Shown here: piece by piece, positions 1 through 10,223 of the stretch
Position numbering within the stretch: the first letter of the stretch is position 1
Layout of the letters: each line of letters opens with the position of its first letter
NCBI GenBank assembly: GCA_023935145.1
Contig: CM043700.1
Location: 142,720,828 to 142,784,827, forward strand
Length of the DNA: 64,000 bases
Source: Bretschneidera sinensis
Lineage: Eukaryota; Streptophyta; Magnoliopsida; Brassicales; Akaniaceae
Direction: 5' to 3'
Notes under the pieces: generated by a model
What the model saw: only the letters and a program-made list of their open reading frames with translations
Told to the model about the DNA's origin: nothing
Databases searched by the model: none
Translations under genes and position numbers: made by a program

Positions 1-529
1 AATGTTGTTAGCCTTTGCATGCTTTAATAAGTTTAAATTATTTCAAATGAATGTAAAAAGTGCTTTCTTAAATGGCTTTATAGAATAAGAGGTTTGTGTT
101 GAGCAACCTCTTGGATTTGAGAATCCTAGTCTTCCAAATCATGTCTACAAGCTTTCTAAAGCTCTATATGGGTTAAAGTAAGCTCCAAGAGCATGGTATG
201 AAAGACTAAGTAAATTTTTTATTGACAATAACTTTGTAAGAGGTAAGATAGACACAACCCTCTTCACAAAAACTCACAAAATGACACTTTGCTATTTCAA
301 ATATATGTTGATGATATTATATTTGGTGCTACTAATGAATCTATGTGTCAAGAGTTTGCTAAGTGCATGCAAGGTGAATTTGAAATGAGCATGATGGGAG
401 AGCTTACCTACTTCCTTGAACTTTAAATCAAACAATTGAAAGGAGGTATCTTCATCAATCAATCAAAATACACTAAGGACCTACTAAAGAGGTTCGGGAT
501 GGAAAGCTCAAAGCCACTTGGTACACATA
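1..529 (+). mobile_element. Ty1/copia pol fragment, reverse transcriptase part (left of a nested insertion)
   Basis: Reading from base 2 gives copia reverse transcriptase: the QMNVKSAFLNG block, an EQPLGFENP block, YKLSKALYGLK then APRAWYERL, and the catalytic YVDDIIFG motif near 305-330. Two in-frame stops replace conserved codons (after FIE near 90, and TAA for the Gln of GLKQAP near 179), and a frame change lies near 280. The element is dead. Its 5' part lies outside the window and its RNase H half resumes at 4143, beyond the inserted Ty3 element. Family assignment is firm; lineage is not determined. Confidence 0.9.
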
Positions 530-1281
530 TGATACCGGATTTAAATAGAATTGAAGGAAACTAAACAAACAAACAACGAAATGAAAGATAGAAGTTCACC
601 ACCCAAGAGATAACACCAAAGGGATATAGAATATCACCACCCAAAGGATTAACACAAGGGATACAGAACTATAGGAATTCACCACTCTAAGGATTATACC
701 AAAGAGATACAGAATTACAAGAAGGAGAAAACTCTCTTCTAAAAGCCAAAGGCTGATTTCAATTTATAAACTCAAGTCTTTATAGAGCTTAAAACAACCC
801 TCTAAGCTTAGGACAAGCAAGAAAACAAGGCATAAAACATGCAAGCAAACAATCCCTAAAACAAGGAAGGAGACAATCCCTAAAACATGCAGGGAATCAA
901 GGAAAAGGCCAAAAGAAGAATACAATCCCGGAATTTCGGGAGGACCCAACTAGCAGAATTCAAACGGCCATATCTTCTTCCACACATCTCCAAATGGGCT
1001 GAAACTTGTTGGGTTGGAAAGATGACATCTTGAACTTCAATTTAGGCTTAAGAAAGTCTCAAAAAGCAGATCGTTTGGGCCTGTTATGATGGGCCTAAAT
1101 CTAATAGGTTGTTGCATCCAAATCTTCTTCCACTTTGGGCATGGACCTTGGACCTTGCACCTTGCTTAGTTGATAAGAGATTTTGTTATTTTTTGTTGGG
1201 CAGGCCCATGTTAGGTTGGACATACCCATTTCATGAGGCCTTATTTGTTAGGTTAAAGGTTTGTTGGACACACCTGTGTCA
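530..1281 (-). repeat. LTR of the nested Ty3-type element (3' LTR in element orientation)
   Basis: 752 bp, matching 3398-4142 almost base for base. On the plus strand it starts TGATACCGG and ends CTGTGTCA, so it has TG...CA ends. It carries a 7-bp tandem extension (ggaccttg repeated near 1144-1158) that is absent from the other LTR. The gag-pol ORF reads into it and stops at 1253. Short ORFs inside both LTRs are identical by duplication and are not genes. Confidence 0.95.
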
Positions 1282-3328
1282 GACTCCCCCGGTTGATGAA
1301 GACTTGCCCCCAAGTCCACTGGGTCTTCTTGATCCTCAAAGTAAGGAGAAAGATCTGAGACATTAAAGGTTGTAGAAACTCCATAAGCACAAGGTAGCTC
1401 ATGCCCTCTCTAACAAGCCCCTTTTCTATCAACTCTTCAATTTGTCTCTGTAATACTTCATGCTCCTTAAGGTTCAATCGATAGGCTGGTTTGTTAGGCA
1501 ACACAAATCCTGGTACAAGATCAATGCAATGCTGCATATCTCTCATAAGTGGAAGGGCATGGGGAATTTCTTCTGGAACAACATCACTAAATTCCATGAG
1601 GAATGGAATCAAAGAAGGGGGGATTTCTGTTGGTTCTTTCTCTTCCCTTACCACAATTGCAAAGCCTTCACCATTCTCCATCAATGCTTTTTCAACCCCA
1701 GATTTGGTCGACAAATTAGTTCCCTCCCCAAAAGAAGGTTTAGGAACATGAACCATTTTCAATGGAACCAAAAGGACCTTAACTCCATCCTTTTCAAAAG
1801 AATAAGTATTTTTGAAACCTTCATGCTTAGTCTTTCTATCATACTGCCAAGGTCTACCAAGCAACAAATGATATGCATCCATAGGCACTATGTCACAAAC
1901 TACAGCATCTTTATAATTCTTGCCAATGGAAAATTCAACCAAGCATCTTTTATTTACCTTCACTTCATTGCCTTTGCGAAGCCACTGGAATTTGAAAGGT
2001 TCCGGATGATCTTCAGTTTTTAACTTTGGTTTCTCCACCATTGTTGATGCCACAACATTTTCACAACCTCCTTCATAAATGATGACGTTACATACCTTTC
2101 CATGAGAAGTGTATCTAGTATGAAAAATATTGTTCTGCAACCATTCATCTTCCACATAGGTTACGTTGAGGCTTCTTTGAACCACAAGAGCCTCCCTTCG
2201 ATCAGCATAAGTAATTTCTTCTTCCACAGCAACATGTTCATTAGTTTCTGGTGAAAAATCATGCTCACCTTCTGTTTCCATGTCTTCTTCCACAAGAGAC
2301 ACCATTTTGTGATTTGTACAACCAGAAGCAATATGTCCAAAATCTTGACATTTGAAACAACTTCGAGTTGTATCAGAAATGACTGGACAATTTGAACCTG
2401 ATATAGTTTCATTCCTTGGCTTGGCCGCGATTGCCTTGGGTATGGTCGTGGTTTTAGAAGTGGAACCACTACCACGGTTAGAAACTCCATCTTGAATAAA
2501 GGATCGAAAACAACTGCCATGTTTTTCTTTCTGTTGCTTCTCCACCTTCATAGCTAGTTTGCAAACATCATTGTAAGTCCAATATGGTTGCAGCTGCACC
2601 ACATCACTAATTTCAACACGTAACCCACCAAGATAGCGGGCTATCATCTGCTCCTCTTGCTTAACAACATCACAACAAATCATTAGATGATCAAACTCTG
2701 CTATATACTCCTTCACGGACAACTGCCTTTGCTTGAAATTATGAAATTTCATAAAAGCATCTTGTTTGTAGTGGTTAGGTAAATACTTTCTTTTTAGCTC
2801 TCTCCTCATCTTTGCCCATGTTGTAATACGTACTCTTCCTTCACGTTCTCGCTGCCTCTTCAAATGCTCCCACCAGATTGAAGCATGTTTCCTTAGCTTG
2901 ATGGCAACAACTTTCACTTTACGATTTTCTGGAACATCTTTAAAATCAAAGATTCGCTCAACGGTAGTAAGCCAATCAATGAAATCATCTGGTTGCATCA
3001 TTCCTTCAAATTCTGGAATGTCCACCTTGACATCATAATCACGTCGGAAAACATGATTTCTTAGCTCACGGGGGTGAGGTGGTGTGCTGTCAATTGAGGC
3101 GTGACTACGAGCTTGGTGAAAAGGATTAACTTTGTCTCCATCATTGCTGGAAACTTGAACGTCTGAGCCATGATGAGGGGCACCATGTTCAGAAGTTCCG
3201 TAACGCTCTAGGCGATGTTCGAGTTGCTGCACTTGTCTCCTCAAGGCTTCCATCTCGATATCTCGCGGATCTCCTTGCGGTGGTGCTTCTGGAGCTGCTA
3301 CTGGAATAGCTTGACGACGACTAGCCAT
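1253..3328 (-). CDS. Ty3-type gag-protease-truncated RT polyprotein (retrotransposon)
   Basis: A single open frame of 691 residues starts from MASRRQ at 3328. An in-frame ATG further upstream at 3436 lies in the LTR, so I prefer the internal start. Order: a coiled N-terminus (about 15-45), a retrotransposon gag domain (about 105-245, WWEHLK and KRKYLP blocks), a CCHC zinc knuckle CFKCQDFGHIASGC (about 324-337, plus-strand 2318-2359), a protease-like region ending LLLGRPWQ, and an RT beginning with KPAYRLNLKEHE (about 605). The RT breaks off about 30 residues later, and the last ~45 residues are out-of-context sequence running into the LTR. The protease active-site region reads IIYEGG where a D-(S/G)-G type motif would be expected, so the protease is probably inactive. 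Gag itself is uninterrupted. Confidence 0.85.
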   Translation of the reverse strand: MASRRQAIPVAAPEAPPQGDPRDIEMEALRRQVQQLEHRLERYGTSEHGAPHHGSDVQVSSNDGDKVNPFHQARSHASIDSTPPHPRELRNHVFRRDYDVKVDIPEFEGMMQPDDFIDWLTTVERIFDFKDVPENRKVKVVAIKLRKHASIWWEHLKRQREREGRVRITTWAKMRRELKRKYLPNHYKQDAFMKFHNFKQRQLSVKEYIAEFDHLMICCDVVKQEEQMIARYLGGLRVEISDVVQLQPYWTYNDVCKLAMKVEKQQKEKHGSCFRSFIQDGVSNRGSGSTSKTTTIPKAIAAKPRNETISGSNCPVISDTTRSCFKCQDFGHIASGCTNHKMVSLVEEDMETEGEHDFSPETNEHVAVEEEITYADRREALVVQRSLNVTYVEDEWLQNNIFHTRYTSHGKVCNVIIYEGGCENVVASTMVEKPKLKTEDHPEPFKFQWLRKGNEVKVNKRCLVEFSIGKNYKDAVVCDIVPMDAYHLLLGRPWQYDRKTKHEGFKNTYSFEKDGVKVLLVPLKMVHVPKPSFGEGTNLSTKSGVEKALMENGEGFAIVVREEKEPTEIPPSLIPFLMEFSDVVPEEIPHALPLMRDMQHCIDLVPGFVLPNKPAYRLNLKEHEVLQRQIEELIEKGLVREGMSYLVLMEFLQPLMSQIFLLTLRIKKTQWTWGQVFINRGSLTQVCPTNL
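1282..1290 (-). other. Polypurine tract candidate of the Ty3-type element
   Basis: On the minus strand GGGGGAGTC directly precedes the LTR start TGACACAGG. Its position and purine richness fit a second-strand priming tract. The last two bases are pyrimidines, so the exact boundary is uncertain. Confidence 0.6.
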
Positions 3329-3382
3329 AATAACAAGAACTATGGAAATCAAGGTGTTAGATATCACACTTGAGAAACCAAA

Positions 3383-3394
3383 GCTCTGATACCA
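3383..3394 (-). other. tRNA-iMet primer-binding site
   Basis: On the minus strand TGGTATCAGAGC lies 3 bases inside the element's 5' LTR. It is the usual plant LTR-element site complementary to the 3' end of initiator methionine tRNA. It fixes the element's orientation as minus. Confidence 0.9.
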
Positions 3395-3397
3395 ATT

Positions 3398-4142
3398 TGA
3401 TACCGGATTTAAATAGAATTGAAGGAAACTAAACAAACAAACAACGAAATGAAAGATAGGAGTTCACCACCCAAGAGATAACACCAAAGGGATATAGAAT
3501 ATCACCACCCAAAGGATTAACACAAGGGATACAGAACTATAGGAATTCACCACTCTAAGGATTATACCAAAGAGATACAGAATTACAAGAAGGAGAAAAC
3601 TCTCTTCTAAAAGCCAAAGGCTGATTTCAATTTATAAACTCAAGTCTTTATAGAGCTTAAAACAACCCTCTAAGCTTAGGACAAGCAAGAAAACAAGGCA
3701 TAAAACATGCAAGCAAACAATCCCTAAAACAAGGAATGAGACAATCCCTAAAACATGCAAGGAATCAAGGAAAAGGCCAAAAGAAGAATACAATCCCGGA
3801 ATTTCGGGAGGACCCAACTAGCAGAATTCAAACGGCCATATCTTCTTCCACACATCTCCAAATGGGCTGAAACTTGTTGGGTTGGAAAGATGACATCTTG
3901 AACTTTAATTTAGGCTTAAGAAAGTCTCAAAAAGCAGATCGTTTGGGCCTGTTATGATGGGCCTAAATCTAATAGGCTGTTGCATCCAAATCTTCTTCCA
4001 CTTTGGGCATGGACCTTGCACCTTGCTTAGTTGATAAGAGATTTTGTTATTTTTTGTTGGGCAGGCCCATGTTAGGTTGGACATACCCATTTTATGAGGC
4101 CTTATTTGTTAGGTTAAAGGTTTGTTGGACACACCTGTGTCA
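3398..4142 (-). repeat. LTR of the nested Ty3-type element (5' LTR in element orientation)
   Basis: 745 bp copy of 530-1281, with the same TG...CA ends. The ACATA target duplication follows immediately at 4143-4147. It adjoins the primer-binding site at 3383-3394. Confidence 0.95.
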
Positions 4143-4868
4143 ACATATGAGCAGATCTACAAAACTTGATCTTGATGAAGGAGGTAAATGTTTAGATACT
4201 AAATATTACAGAAGCATAATAGGAGCTTTACTTTATTTGACTGCAAGTAGACCTAATATAATGTTCAATGTATGCATGTTGCTAGATTTCAAGCTAATCA
4301 TAAGGAATCACATGTAGTTGCAGTAAAAAAAATCCTTAGATATCTACAAGGAACTCAAACTCTAGGATTATAGTACTTTAGAAATTCATCTTTTGAGCTT
4401 GTAGGATATTCAGATGTTGATTTTGTTGGATGTAGGTTAGATAGAAAAAGTACAAGTGGAACATGCCAATTCTTAGGTGCAATATTAACCTCTTGGTTTT
4501 CTAAGAAACAAAACTTCATTGCACTATCAACCACCGAGACGGAATATGTAGCAGCTGGAAGTTGTTGTGCCCAAGTGTTGTGGATGAAACAACAACTAGA
4601 AAACTATGGTATGAATCTTAAAAGTATACCAATACATTGTGATAATACTAGTGCTATCAACCTAACCATTCAGCACTTTAGAACTAAACACATAGAAATT
4701 AGACATCATTTCTTAAGAGACCATGCTAAAAAATGTGATATAAGACTAGAATTCATACCTTCAGAAGATCAAATAGCTGACATTCTTACAAAACCTCTAA
4801 GTGAAGCTAGTTTCTGCAAGATTAGAATGTTAATGGGATTGCTAGATTATGATAAACTGAATATCTGA
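4143..4868 (+). mobile_element. Ty1/copia pol fragment, RT end and RNase H (right of the nested insertion)
   Basis: Continues the copia pol gene interrupted at 529. It shows the end of the RT (YYRSIIGALLYLTASRPNI) and copia RNase H with the GYSDVDFVGC, KSTSGTCQFLG, ALSTTETEYVAA and ADILTKPL blocks. The frame breaks near 4290 and 4370, then stays open from 4575 to the stop at 4866-4868. The first five bases are the target-site duplication made by the Ty3 insertion. Confidence 0.9.
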
Positions 4869-5009
4869 TTGCTTCTTCATTCATCATTATGCATACTTGA
4901 CATCTAGTGAAAGAGTATTAATCCTTGTTTAATATCTCCCTCACTTAAGATGGCATAGATAAACAAATTTCGTGTTAAGACTCAAGACTGAAAATTTTCA
5001 TTAAGGGTC

Positions 5010-5240
5010 TAGTCGACTGGTAAGTCTATCCCAGTCGACTAGTACATCAAAACCTTGTTTGGAACCAATTTTTGAAATTCAGTTATCACCCCAGTTGACT
5101 GGTATAATCTACCCAGTCTAATGGTATCTGTCTGCCAGTTTTTTCAGTCGACTGGTACCTTAATCCAGTCGACTGGTATGCAAAATCCTTCATCTCTGCA
5201 AAGGACCCAGTCGACTGATATCCTTACCCCAGTCGACTGG
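5010..5240. repeat. Cluster of a 12-bp palindrome CCAGTCGACTGG
   Basis: Eight full or near copies of the self-complementary word CCAGTCGACTGG, usually followed by TAT or TAC. They begin near 5010, 5031, 5091, 5112, 5144, 5165, 5207 and 5229. Those at 5165-5176 and 5229-5240 are perfect. The spacing is irregular (about 20-45 bp), so this is not a simple tandem repeat. The cluster lies between the copia RNase H end and a TATA box, probably in an LTR promoter region. Confidence 0.85.
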
Positions 5241-5251
5241 TATCGCGATTC

Positions 5252-5259
5252 TATAAATA
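5252..5259 (+). promoter_or_regulatory. TATA box, probable retroelement promoter
   Basis: TATAAATA lies 12 bp after the last palindrome, followed by a pyrimidine-rich leader and the ORF starting at 5472. The arrangement fits an LTR U3/R boundary, but I could not define LTR ends or a target duplication here. Confidence 0.55.
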
Positions 5260-5471
5260 GGCTGTTCATTTTTTTTTCAAATTTTCACGTCATTTTTTAA
5301 AATCCTAGCTTTCTCTCTCTACAAAATCTCGTCTTTTTGATCTAAAAACCTTCAAAAGACTACTTAAACACATCGATCTAATTATCCAAAACATTTTTTT
5401 CAACTTTCTATGGTTGAAATCTCTTATTTCCATCAAAAACTCATTTTACCCAAAAACTCTTTTTCCCAAAA

Positions 5472-6735
5472 ATGACTGATAGAATCCAAGTTAAATACAC
5501 CACTGGGGAACCAAATGCGCCTGCAAGGCCAAAGTCCACCAAATCCATGGTTTCGGATTCGAGGGGGAAGGGCGTGGCGGGCTCATCTAGCAAGAAGCCC
5601 ATAAGAGAGTTGGATGGTACTCTGTTTTCCAACCCAATAGTAAAGGCCAGATATAATTCCGTTATCTGCCTCAAGAAATCATGACGGGTTGAGTTGTCGA
5701 CTTTGGCTCTATTCATCATGGTAACTTTGATATAATGTTTGCCTTTGAGGCTATTCACTTGACCTCACTGGTTAAGATTCATGAGAAGTACTACCTTAGA
5801 CTGATTTATCAGTTCTATGCGAACTTGGTGAAACCCAATCCACTAGCTCTGAGGTTCAGAACCAGTGTCATTGGTGTGGAGTTTGAGGTCAACACTAACC
5901 TCTTGATAAGTATTTTGAAGATCCCTATGGGAGGTATCTAATGGAGTCTGGATGGATGACCAGACAATTTCAAGGTTGATGAGGCATATCAGATAGTTAG
6001 GGGCGACCCTAACTATGTGTTTAGACCCACTACATTTCACACATGTAGTGACATGCCCTTAGACTCGAAATAGTTCAACCTCATAGTGAGTCGGACCATC
6101 CACCCAAGACTAGGTAGTCGAGAGTATCTATCTAAAATAGATACCGTATTGATTTGGTGCCTTAAAATTGGGCACCACTTCAATATATACCCTTTGCTAC
6201 TCGCCAACATGATAAATGGCGAAGCGAGCGACTTTGGATGTCTTCCCTACGATATACTCATCACACTCATACTCCAACACTTCCGAGTGGCTCTCCCCGC
6301 CTCCGAGGCTCAGGATATCAGGCCAAAGGACATCATCAACGTCTTCTCGCTGAAGAAGATGGGATGCACAGTCCGCGATGGCTTTATCTACTCCGAGACC
6401 GGGAAGTACATTCGGATTGGAGAAGACGACAGCAGTGATGATGAAAGTGCTGCTGCTGATATGGATACGGATGCCTGAGAACCTCCTATGGGTGAATCGA
6501 GTGCTGGTCAGGCTGGGTACATTGATCTACTTTAGGCTATCACGAGCCTCCAGTTGACCATGCAGTCCGGATTCCAAACTTTGAGCTCCTTCATTGAGAC
6601 CTTTCGGGATGACTTCGAGCTGCACCGAGAGTTCCTTAGCTGAGATTCAGGATCTCGTTCGTGACGGCTCGGACTCTCCCGCTCTAGGAGTCGCTTTACT
6701 ATCGATGCACCGAGAGCCCCATCACTCACACTGGT
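5472..6735 (+). pseudogene. Decayed plant transposon-associated ORF
   Basis: An ATG ORF of 70 residues (basic, Ser/Lys-rich) ends at a TGA near 5683. The frame then resumes from 5735 to 6478 with three internal stops (near 5941, 5957 and 6072). The readable part includes MFAFEAIHLTSLV, YYLRLIYQFYANLV, a hydrophobic-acidic middle and an acidic SSDDES stretch. The style matches the putative plant transposon protein domain found in ORFs of plant LTR elements; this is recognition from memory, not a search. Coding-like traces continue to about 6735 with more stops. It is not a host gene. Confidence 0.6.
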
Positions 6736-6764
6736 TCTACTTCTCTTAACACTCTTAGCACCTC

Positions 6765-9756
6765 TTTTCAATTAAAAAATGTTCTTTGTGTACCTAACAT
6801 GAAGAAAAAAATTAATCTCTATTACACAATTTTGTCTCTCAAATAATGTGTCCATTGAATTCTTACCCTTTTCTATTCTTGTGAAGGAACTGCGCACGGC
6901 GGTAATTCTTTTGAAAGGCTAAAGGAATGATGGGGTGTATGAATGACCATCCTCTTCTCCAATAAATTCTCCTCTGTTAGCATTATTTAGTGTCAAAATA
7001 ACTTCCTCTGAGTGGCATTATAGATTAGGTCATCCAGTATCTCCTATTTTAAATCATATTCTTTCTCATTATCAATTAGACTCATCTACATCATTGTCTT
7101 CTAATTTTTTATATAATGCATGTCACTGTAATAAAAGTTGCAAATTTTTCTTTTCTAATTCTTCCTTTGCGTCTTCTCAATCACTTCAAATAATTTTCTC
7201 TGATGTATGGACTTCACCTATTTTCTCACATGATGGTTTTAAATATTATGTCATCTTTGTTGATCACTTCACCAAATACATTTGGTTTTATCCACCTAAG
7301 CAAAAATCTGAAGCCATAGATGTTTTTATAAGATTTAAAGCTATTGTTGAAAAACACTTCACACTTAAAATTTACACACGTTATTCGGATAAGGGTTGTG
7401 AATATTTAGCTTTAGCCAACTTTCTTGCTACCAATGGAACCTCTCATCTCACTACTCCGCCACACACTCCTGAACATAATGGTTACTCTGAAAGAAGACA
7501 CCGTCATATTGTTGAAACAGGTTTACCCCTACTCTCTCATGCCTCAATGCCTTTAACCTTTTGGCCTCAATCATTTGCCACTTTAGTTTTTCTAATTAAT
7601 AGAATGCCAACTCCAACACTTAATCTTTAATCTCCTTTTGAAAGTGTTTTTGGCATTTATCCAAACTATTCAAAACTTCGAATCTTTGGATGTTTGTGCT
7701 ACCCTTGGCTTTGCCCCTATTCCTCTCATAAACTTAATGCACGCTCTAAATCATGTGTCTTTCTAGGCTACTCTCTTACACAAAGTGCATATCTTTGTTT
7801 CCATCCATCCACATTAAAAACATATGTCTCTAGGCATGTCGAGTTTGTTGAGTCGGTGTTTCCATTTCACACTCACCTTCCTTGTCCACAACCTGATACT
7901 GTGTCTACCTGGATTCGTCAACCTATCATTGTTTCATTGCCACCTTTGCCAACAGCATCTTCACCAATAGACACCACTCCATCTGACGTGCGACCTATCA
8001 AGCAGCCCCATTGTGTAGTACCAACGCCATCTACCGGACCATTACCCTCAGCCATAAACATACAACCTTTGCCATCCAATTCAACCACCATTGCACATTC
8101 GCTCTACCCACCACCTCTCATAGTAACCACTTCAAATCTTTCTACCTCTCAATCTACTCACACAATGATCACAAGAGCCAAAAACAACATTACCAAACCT
8201 ATTCAAAAACTAAATATTTCCACGTAACTATCTCCACATACTGACATAGAACCCACCACTGCGACCCAAGCCCTCAAGGATCAAAAATGGTGTCAGGCCA
8301 TGTCTAAATAATATGATGTTCTTGCTCAAAATAGGATATGGGAGCTAGTACCTCATACTTTTAGTCACAATATAGTTAGTTGTAAGTGGATTTTTCATAT
8401 TAAACGATACTTTGATGGTTCTATTGACAGATACAAAGCACATTTGGTAGCTAAAGGATTTCATCAATGTCCTGGTGTTGACTATCACGATACATTTAGC
8501 CCTGTGGTCAAGCCAACTACGGCGCACCTTGTTCTTAGTCTTGCTATTAATCGTAGATGGTCTCTCCAACAACTTGATATCAATAATGTGTTTTTACAAG
8601 TCATCTTTTTGAAGATGTTTATATGTCACAACCACAAGGCTTTGTTGATCCTGATAATCCATCTTATGTATGCAAGCTTAGAAAAGAAATTTATGGGCTC
8701 AAGCAAGCTTCACGTTCCTGGTATACCGAGCTTCACAAATTTCTTCTTGCTTAGGGTTTTCATAACTCACTAGCTGATACTTCTCTGTTCATTTTCAAAA
8801 ATGGTGGTCATCTTATCTATCTCTTGGTTTATGTGGATGATATTATTATAATTGGTGATAATGATGGTTTTGTTCAACAATTTGTGACTCTATTATCTCA
8901 ACAATTTTCTTTGAAAGAAATTTTCTAGGTGTGGAATTTTTATTGCATCTTTATGGTCTTTTGCTCTCTCAAAGACGCTATATAATAGATCTTCTTGCTC
9001 GTACAAAAATTATGAAAGCAAAACCTATTTTCACACCTCTTCCCACTTTATCACCAATCACTTTGGACTTTGGTTCTCCACTTTCTGATCCATCTGAATA
9101 CCGTGCCATTGTTGGGAGCTTACAATATCTATTACTAACTCGGCCGGACATAGCTTTTGCCGTCAACAAGTTGTCGTAATTCATGCATAAACCAACTTCA
9201 GATTATTGGATTCTAGTTAAGAGACTTCTCCGTTATCTTTGTGATTCGGTTAATGAAGGCATACTCATCTACCGTGAATCACCATAATCTTTACATGCTT
9301 TCTCCAATGCCGATTGGGCTGGGAACATAGATGATTTCACTTCCACCAGTGCATATATTGTTTACCTTGGTTGTAATCCGATTTCTTGGAATTCTAAGAA
9401 GCAGTGTTCTGTTGCCCGATCCAGTACTGAGGTCGAGTATCGATCTGTTACAAATACTACCGTCGAGCTCAACTGATTAGCTGAACTTGGTGTGTCTCTT
9501 TCACATTCACCTGTGATTTACTGTGATAATATTGGGGTCACTAATCTTTGTTCCAACCCAGTTTTCCACTCTTGAATGAAGCACGTGGCTATCGACTTCT
9601 ATTTTATTTGTGATCAAGTTCAATCGGGGCGTCTGCGTGTTGCTCATGTTTCTAGTAAAGACCAGCTTACTGATGCTCTGACAAAGCCCCTATCTAGGAC
9701 ACCATTTCTTACTCTCAAGACCAAGATTGGACTCTCTACTCGAGTTCCATCTTAAA
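6765..9756 (+). mobile_element. Second Ty1/copia element, 5'-truncated and decayed
   Basis: From about 6772 the sequence reads as copia pol: the pre-integrase region (LKNVLCVPNMKK), an integrase zinc-finger stretch (WHYRLGHPVSPIL), the integrase core at 7094-7630 (FSDVWTSPIF, VDHFTKYIWFYP, YSDKGCEYL, TPEHNGYSERRHR), integrase C-terminus at 7694-8227, RT from about 8229 ([24 protein letters not shown], then YVDDIIIIG near 8835) and RNase H to VPS-stop near 9754. There are several frameshifts and stops, including breaks near 8600 and 8925. Gag and the 5' LTR are missing, so the left edge is a truncation against the preceding transposon ORF. Confidence 0.9.
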
Positions 9757-10223
9757 AGGGCATAATAGAGTTGCTGACACTTTCTCTGATATTATTTTGA
9801 ATTAGTTTGCTTTTGACTTTGTGTTTGTAATTTGAATTTTGTATCATTCTGTTTCATTATATTTAGGAGTTAGTTTAGATAGGGTTGTTGTATTTGAATT
9901 TCCTTGTAACCTATAAATATTGATCAATGCAAAGTTATTTTGTGTGGCCTTTATTTCCTTTGCTATCTTCTATGTTTCTTTGTGTAGACAGGAATGTGAT
10001 CCTGATTGGAAAATATGAGTGGTGCATTAAGAAAAATAGTTTTAAGTTATTGGCAGCCAAAAGTCACTTGAATTAAAGAAAAATTGCAATTTGCATGATT
10101 ACAAAGATTAATAACTGAATGACAACGAATTGGAAAATCAAAAGCCAAAATCTTTTCATTTCCTTATTCAGGTCTTTAGCAGGGAAAATTAATTGATGAC
10201 TGGTATAAGACTTTTACTATTAA
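9757..10223 (+). other. Copia 3' tail, possible LTR remnant
   Basis: Just after the pol stop a purine run (AAAAGGG) resembles a polypurine tract. It is followed by T-rich sequence with a TATA-like motif at about 9915 (CTATAAATATTG), as expected for LTR sequence. I found no second copy and no target duplication, so the LTR limits are unresolved. No host gene is seen. Confidence 0.45.

Larger units (their letters stand above)
530..4142 (-). mobile_element. Ty3-type LTR retrotransposon, internally deleted, inserted in copia pol
   Basis: This is a complete insertion bounded by two LTRs (530-1281 and 3398-4142) and flanked by the 5-bp direct repeat ACATA at 525-529 and 4143-4147. The LTRs start TG and end CA. 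Orientation is minus: the primer-binding site lies beside the right-hand LTR and a purine-rich tract beside the left-hand one. The internal part is only about 2.1 kb and holds one ORF: gag, zinc knuckle, protease-like region and the first part of reverse transcriptase. Most of the RT, RNase H and integrase are missing, so the element could only move with help in trans. The LTRs differ by about six substitutions and one 7-bp indel by eye, which points to a fairly recent insertion. Confidence 0.93.

Noticed and set aside
764..949. 61-residue ORF repeated exactly at 3632-3817
   Set aside because: Both lie inside the two LTRs of one element; the identity comes from LTR duplication, not from a conserved gene.
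1460..2023. 187-residue plus-strand ORF
   Set aside because: It is the antisense shadow of the minus-strand gag-pol ORF of the Ty3-type element.
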